In this document: positions 31,019 to 32,482 of the stretch, piece after piece
Numbering within the stretch: position 1 is the stretch's first letter
Layout of the letters: each line of letters starts with the position of its first letter
Source of the DNA: Alphaproteobacteria bacterium
GTDB taxonomy: Bacteria > Pseudomonadota > Alphaproteobacteria > Reyranellales > Reyranellaceae
Direction of reading: 5' to 3'
Length of the DNA: 32,482 bases
NCBI GenBank assembly: GCA_019235415.1
Contig: JAFAKN010000035.1
Coordinates: forward strand, 1 to 32,482
Made by a program: the position numbers and the translations under genes
The notes under the pieces: model-generated
Database searches by the model: none
The model's input: only the letters and a program-made list of their open reading frames with translations
What the model was told of the DNA's origin: nothing

Positions 31019-31024
31019 AGTATA
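31019..31024 (-). promoter_or_regulatory. Candidate -10 box of the methyltransferase gene (possible leaderless mRNA)
   Basis: Minus-strand TATACT ends 7 nt before the ATG at 31011, placing the transcription start at about the A of the start codon. No convincing -35 lies 16-18 nt upstream; TTGCCC is 20 nt away. The rest of the gap to the next gene (31025-31238) shows nothing else I can support. Confidence 0.35.
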
Positions 31025-31238
31025 GGGGCGGCACCGGCGAGCGCGGGCAATTGGCCAAGCGTTACGAGGTCGCACGAGCGGCGCCGTTTCCTTGGCCCGT
31101 CCGCGCCGATTCCGAGGTGCGTCGCGCTATGTGATGGAGAAGGGCGCCGTTCGCTATGCCGGTTCTGGCGCGACCCTCAGGTCTGATCGCGCACTGCGCG
31201 ACCAGCTCATGGCCTTGTGATTGCGCTCTTGCAGCGCT

Positions 31239-31269
31239 TTGACGTCGGTCGGTCGAAGTTTGCTATGGT
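31239..31269 (+). promoter_or_regulatory. Candidate promoter of the N-carbamoyl-D-amino-acid hydrolase
   Basis: TTGACG (31239-31244) and an extended -10 TGCTATGGT (hexamer 31264-31269) with a 19-nt spacer, slightly long. The predicted transcription start near 31276 leaves about 20 nt of leader containing GAGGAG. Confidence 0.45.
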
Positions 31270-31296
31270 GCGGCTCACCGTAGAGGAGTGGAGATC

Positions 31297-32247
31297 GTGT
31301 CCCGTCGTCTGAAAGTCGCCGCCGCCCAGCTCGGCGCCATCCATCGTGCCGACAGCCGAAAGAGCGTGGTCAAGCGCCTGGTCGAGATGCTGAAGGAGGC
31401 CGATTCGCGCGGCTCGCGGTTCGTGGTGTTCCCCGAGCTCGCGCTCACAACGTTCTTCCCGCGCTGGTGGATGGCGGACCAGGCGGAGGTCGACAAGTAT
31501 TTCGAGGCGCAGATGCCCAGCCCCGAGACGCTGCCGCTGTTCGAGCTGGCGCGCGAGAAGGGCATCGGCTTCTACCTGGGCTACGCCGAGCTCACCGAGG
31601 AGGAAGGCCGCGCCAGGCGCTTCAACACCTCGATCCTGGTCGCGCCGGACGGCCGCATCGTCGGCAAGTACCGCAAGATCCACCTGCCGGGTCACAACGA
31701 GCATCTGCCCGCGGCTCCATTCCAGCACCTCGAGAAGCGCTATTTCGAGGTCGGGAACCTGGGGTTCAACGTGTGGAAGATGTTCGACGAGAACGTGCTG
31801 GTCGGGCAATGCATCTGCAACGACCGGCGCTGGCCCGAGACCTTCCGCGTCATGGCGCTCAAGGGCGCCGAGATGGTGGTGCTGGGCTACAACACGCCGA
31901 CCGAGAACATCTACCATCCGAGCGAGCCGCCCTACATCCGCGTGTTCCACCATCTCTTGTCGTGCCAGGCCAACGCCTACCAGAACGGCATCTGGGTGGT
32001 GGCCACCGCCAAGGCCGGCAAGGAGGACGGCTTCGGCATGTACGGCTGCTCGGTGATCGTGGCGCCGACCGGCGAGGTGGTGGCCAAGGCGGTCACCGAG
32101 GAGGACGAGGTGATCTCCTACGACTGCGATCTCACGCTCGGCGAGTACATTCGCAATACCGTGTTCAATTTCGCCAAGCACCGGCGGATCGAGCATTACA
32201 AGCTGATCACCGAGCGCACCGGCGTTCAGGTCGAGCCGGCGAACTGA
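31297..32247 (+). CDS. N-carbamoyl-D-amino acid hydrolase (D-carbamoylase), nitrilase superfamily
   Basis: Hydrolyses N-carbamoyl-D-amino acids to D-amino acid, CO2 and ammonia, the step after hydantoinase. It has 316 residues (Agrobacterium enzyme about 304). The catalytic triad is Glu47 (FVVFPELALTTFFPRWW), Lys127 (GKYRKIHLPGH) and Cys174 (CICNDRRWPE). FQHLEKRYFE, CNDRRWPETFRVMALKGAE and NTP are near-identical in kind to known D-carbamoylases. GTG 31297 is preferred (GAGGAG 8 nt upstream); GTG 31288 overlaps that site. The gene is followed 10 nt later by a flavin-reductase-like gene. A pyrimidine beta-carbamoyl substrate is an alternative. Confidence 0.92.
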   Translation: MSRRLKVAAAQLGAIHRADSRKSVVKRLVEMLKEADSRGSRFVVFPELALTTFFPRWWMADQAEVDKYFEAQMPSPETLPLFELAREKGIGFYLGYAELTEEEGRARRFNTSILVAPDGRIVGKYRKIHLPGHNEHLPAAPFQHLEKRYFEVGNLGFNVWKMFDENVLVGQCICNDRRWPETFRVMALKGAEMVVLGYNTPTENIYHPSEPPYIRVFHHLLSCQANAYQNGIWVVATAKAGKEDGFGMYGCSVIVAPTGEVVAKAVTEEDEVISYDCDLTLGEYIRNTVFNFAKHRRIEHYKLITERTGVQVEPAN

Positions 32248-32257
32248 AGGAGCCCCC

Positions 32258-32482
32258 ATGCAATACGCCGTCGCCGACGTCAATCCGCACGACCGCTACA
32301 AGATGCTGGCGGGCTTCGTGCTGCCGCGTCCCATCGCCTGGGTTACGACGCTCGGTCCGACCGGCATCGTCAACGCGGCCCCCTTCAGCTTCTTCAACGT
32401 GTTTGCCGAAGACCCGCCGCTGGTGATGTTCGCCGCCAACAAGCGGCCTGACGGGCGGCTGAAGGACACCTGGGTCAACATC
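32258..32482 (+). CDS. Flavin reductase-like FMN-binding protein (5' part only)
   Basis: 75 residues are visible before the window ends. PHDRYKMLAGFVLPRPIAWVTTL, then GIVNAAPFSFFNVFAEDPPLVMFAAN, is the split-barrel FMN-binding signature of the flavin-reductase/DIM6-NTAB family. AAGGAG lies 5-6 nt before ATG 32258, 10 nt after the carbamoylase stop, so the two are co-transcribed. It could supply reduced flavin to a monooxygenase encoded to the right. Confidence 0.9.
   Translation, partial: MQYAVADVNPHDRYKMLAGFVLPRPIAWVTTLGPTGIVNAAPFSFFNVFAEDPPLVMFAANKRPDGRLKDTWVNI

Noticed and set aside
31025..31238. Short plus-strand open frames in the gap before the carbamoylase
   Set aside because: They run over from antisense of the methyltransferase, have no ribosome site and show no recognisable motif.

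Overview
The window is GC-rich (roughly two-thirds G+C by eye), densely coded DNA from a free-living, aerobic alphaproteobacterium. The main pointers are the aroQ-accB-accC order, an alphaproteobacterial elongator tRNA-Met, a BepA-type M48 protease followed by a Com1/DsbA-like protein, and 'GTCATCCCGAGCG' hairpin repeats common in this class. A soil or freshwater heterotroph of the Rhodospirillales/Hyphomicrobiales sort (Reyranella-like) fits, but that is a guess. There is no rRNA, CRISPR array, transposase, integrase or prophage gene.

Positions 1-1975 (minus strand) carry aroQ-accB-accC (accC runs off the left edge), giving the shikimate-pathway dehydratase and the biotin part of acetyl-CoA carboxylase. 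Positions 2065-8121 hold a complete tyrosine/homogentisate module. A divergent MarR regulator shares a near-perfect 18-bp palindrome with hpd, followed by hmgA, fahA and maiA, which take 4-hydroxyphenylpyruvate to fumarate plus acetoacetate. An unrecognised envelope protein is translationally coupled to maiA. Positions 8244-10438 (minus) carry a DsbA-like protein and a BepA-like protease. Both belong to outer-membrane/periplasm quality control and are usually near aroQ-accBC, so the homogentisate module looks like an insertion into an older gene order.

Positions 10416-13959 (plus) form a tight run: a gamma-glutamyltransferase-like lipoprotein with an eroded active site, a class I aminotransferase and a periplasmic LprI-N/DUF3298 protein. 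A clean sigma70 promoter, tRNA-Met(CAT) and an intrinsic terminator follow at 13980-14144. Next is a ferredoxin/flavodoxin-NADP reductase-like flavoprotein whose 3' end overlaps, tail to tail, an ABC exporter with a C-terminal cyclic-nucleotide-binding domain. That exporter is the last gene of a minus-strand run with an epoxide hydrolase, a cupin and a 971-residue sedolisin (S53) protease that lacks a signal peptide and ends in a DUF4114-like domain.

Positions 22116-26763 hold a GST, a TrzA/AtzA-type amidohydrolase, a dihydrodipicolinate-synthase-family protein and a dihydropyrimidinase/hydantoinase. An N-carbamoyl-D-amino-acid hydrolase lies further right (31297-32247), so both steps of hydantoin hydrolysis are present but in separate units. 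Between them are a DUF4239 membrane protein, an MscS channel with a cyclic-nucleotide-binding domain (bCNG type), a DUF302 protein, a small secreted Pro/Asp/His-rich protein that looks broken at both ends, and a TIGR00027-type methyltransferase. The window ends inside a flavin-reductase-like gene.

No wholly new multi-gene system is obvious. The items most worth a second look are the eroded GGT-like lipoprotein, the two membrane proteins fused to cyclic-nucleotide domains (one with an intact ligand pocket, one without the key Arg), the leaderless sedolisin upstream of an exporter, the MarR/hpd operator, and the decaying small gene at 29793-30114.
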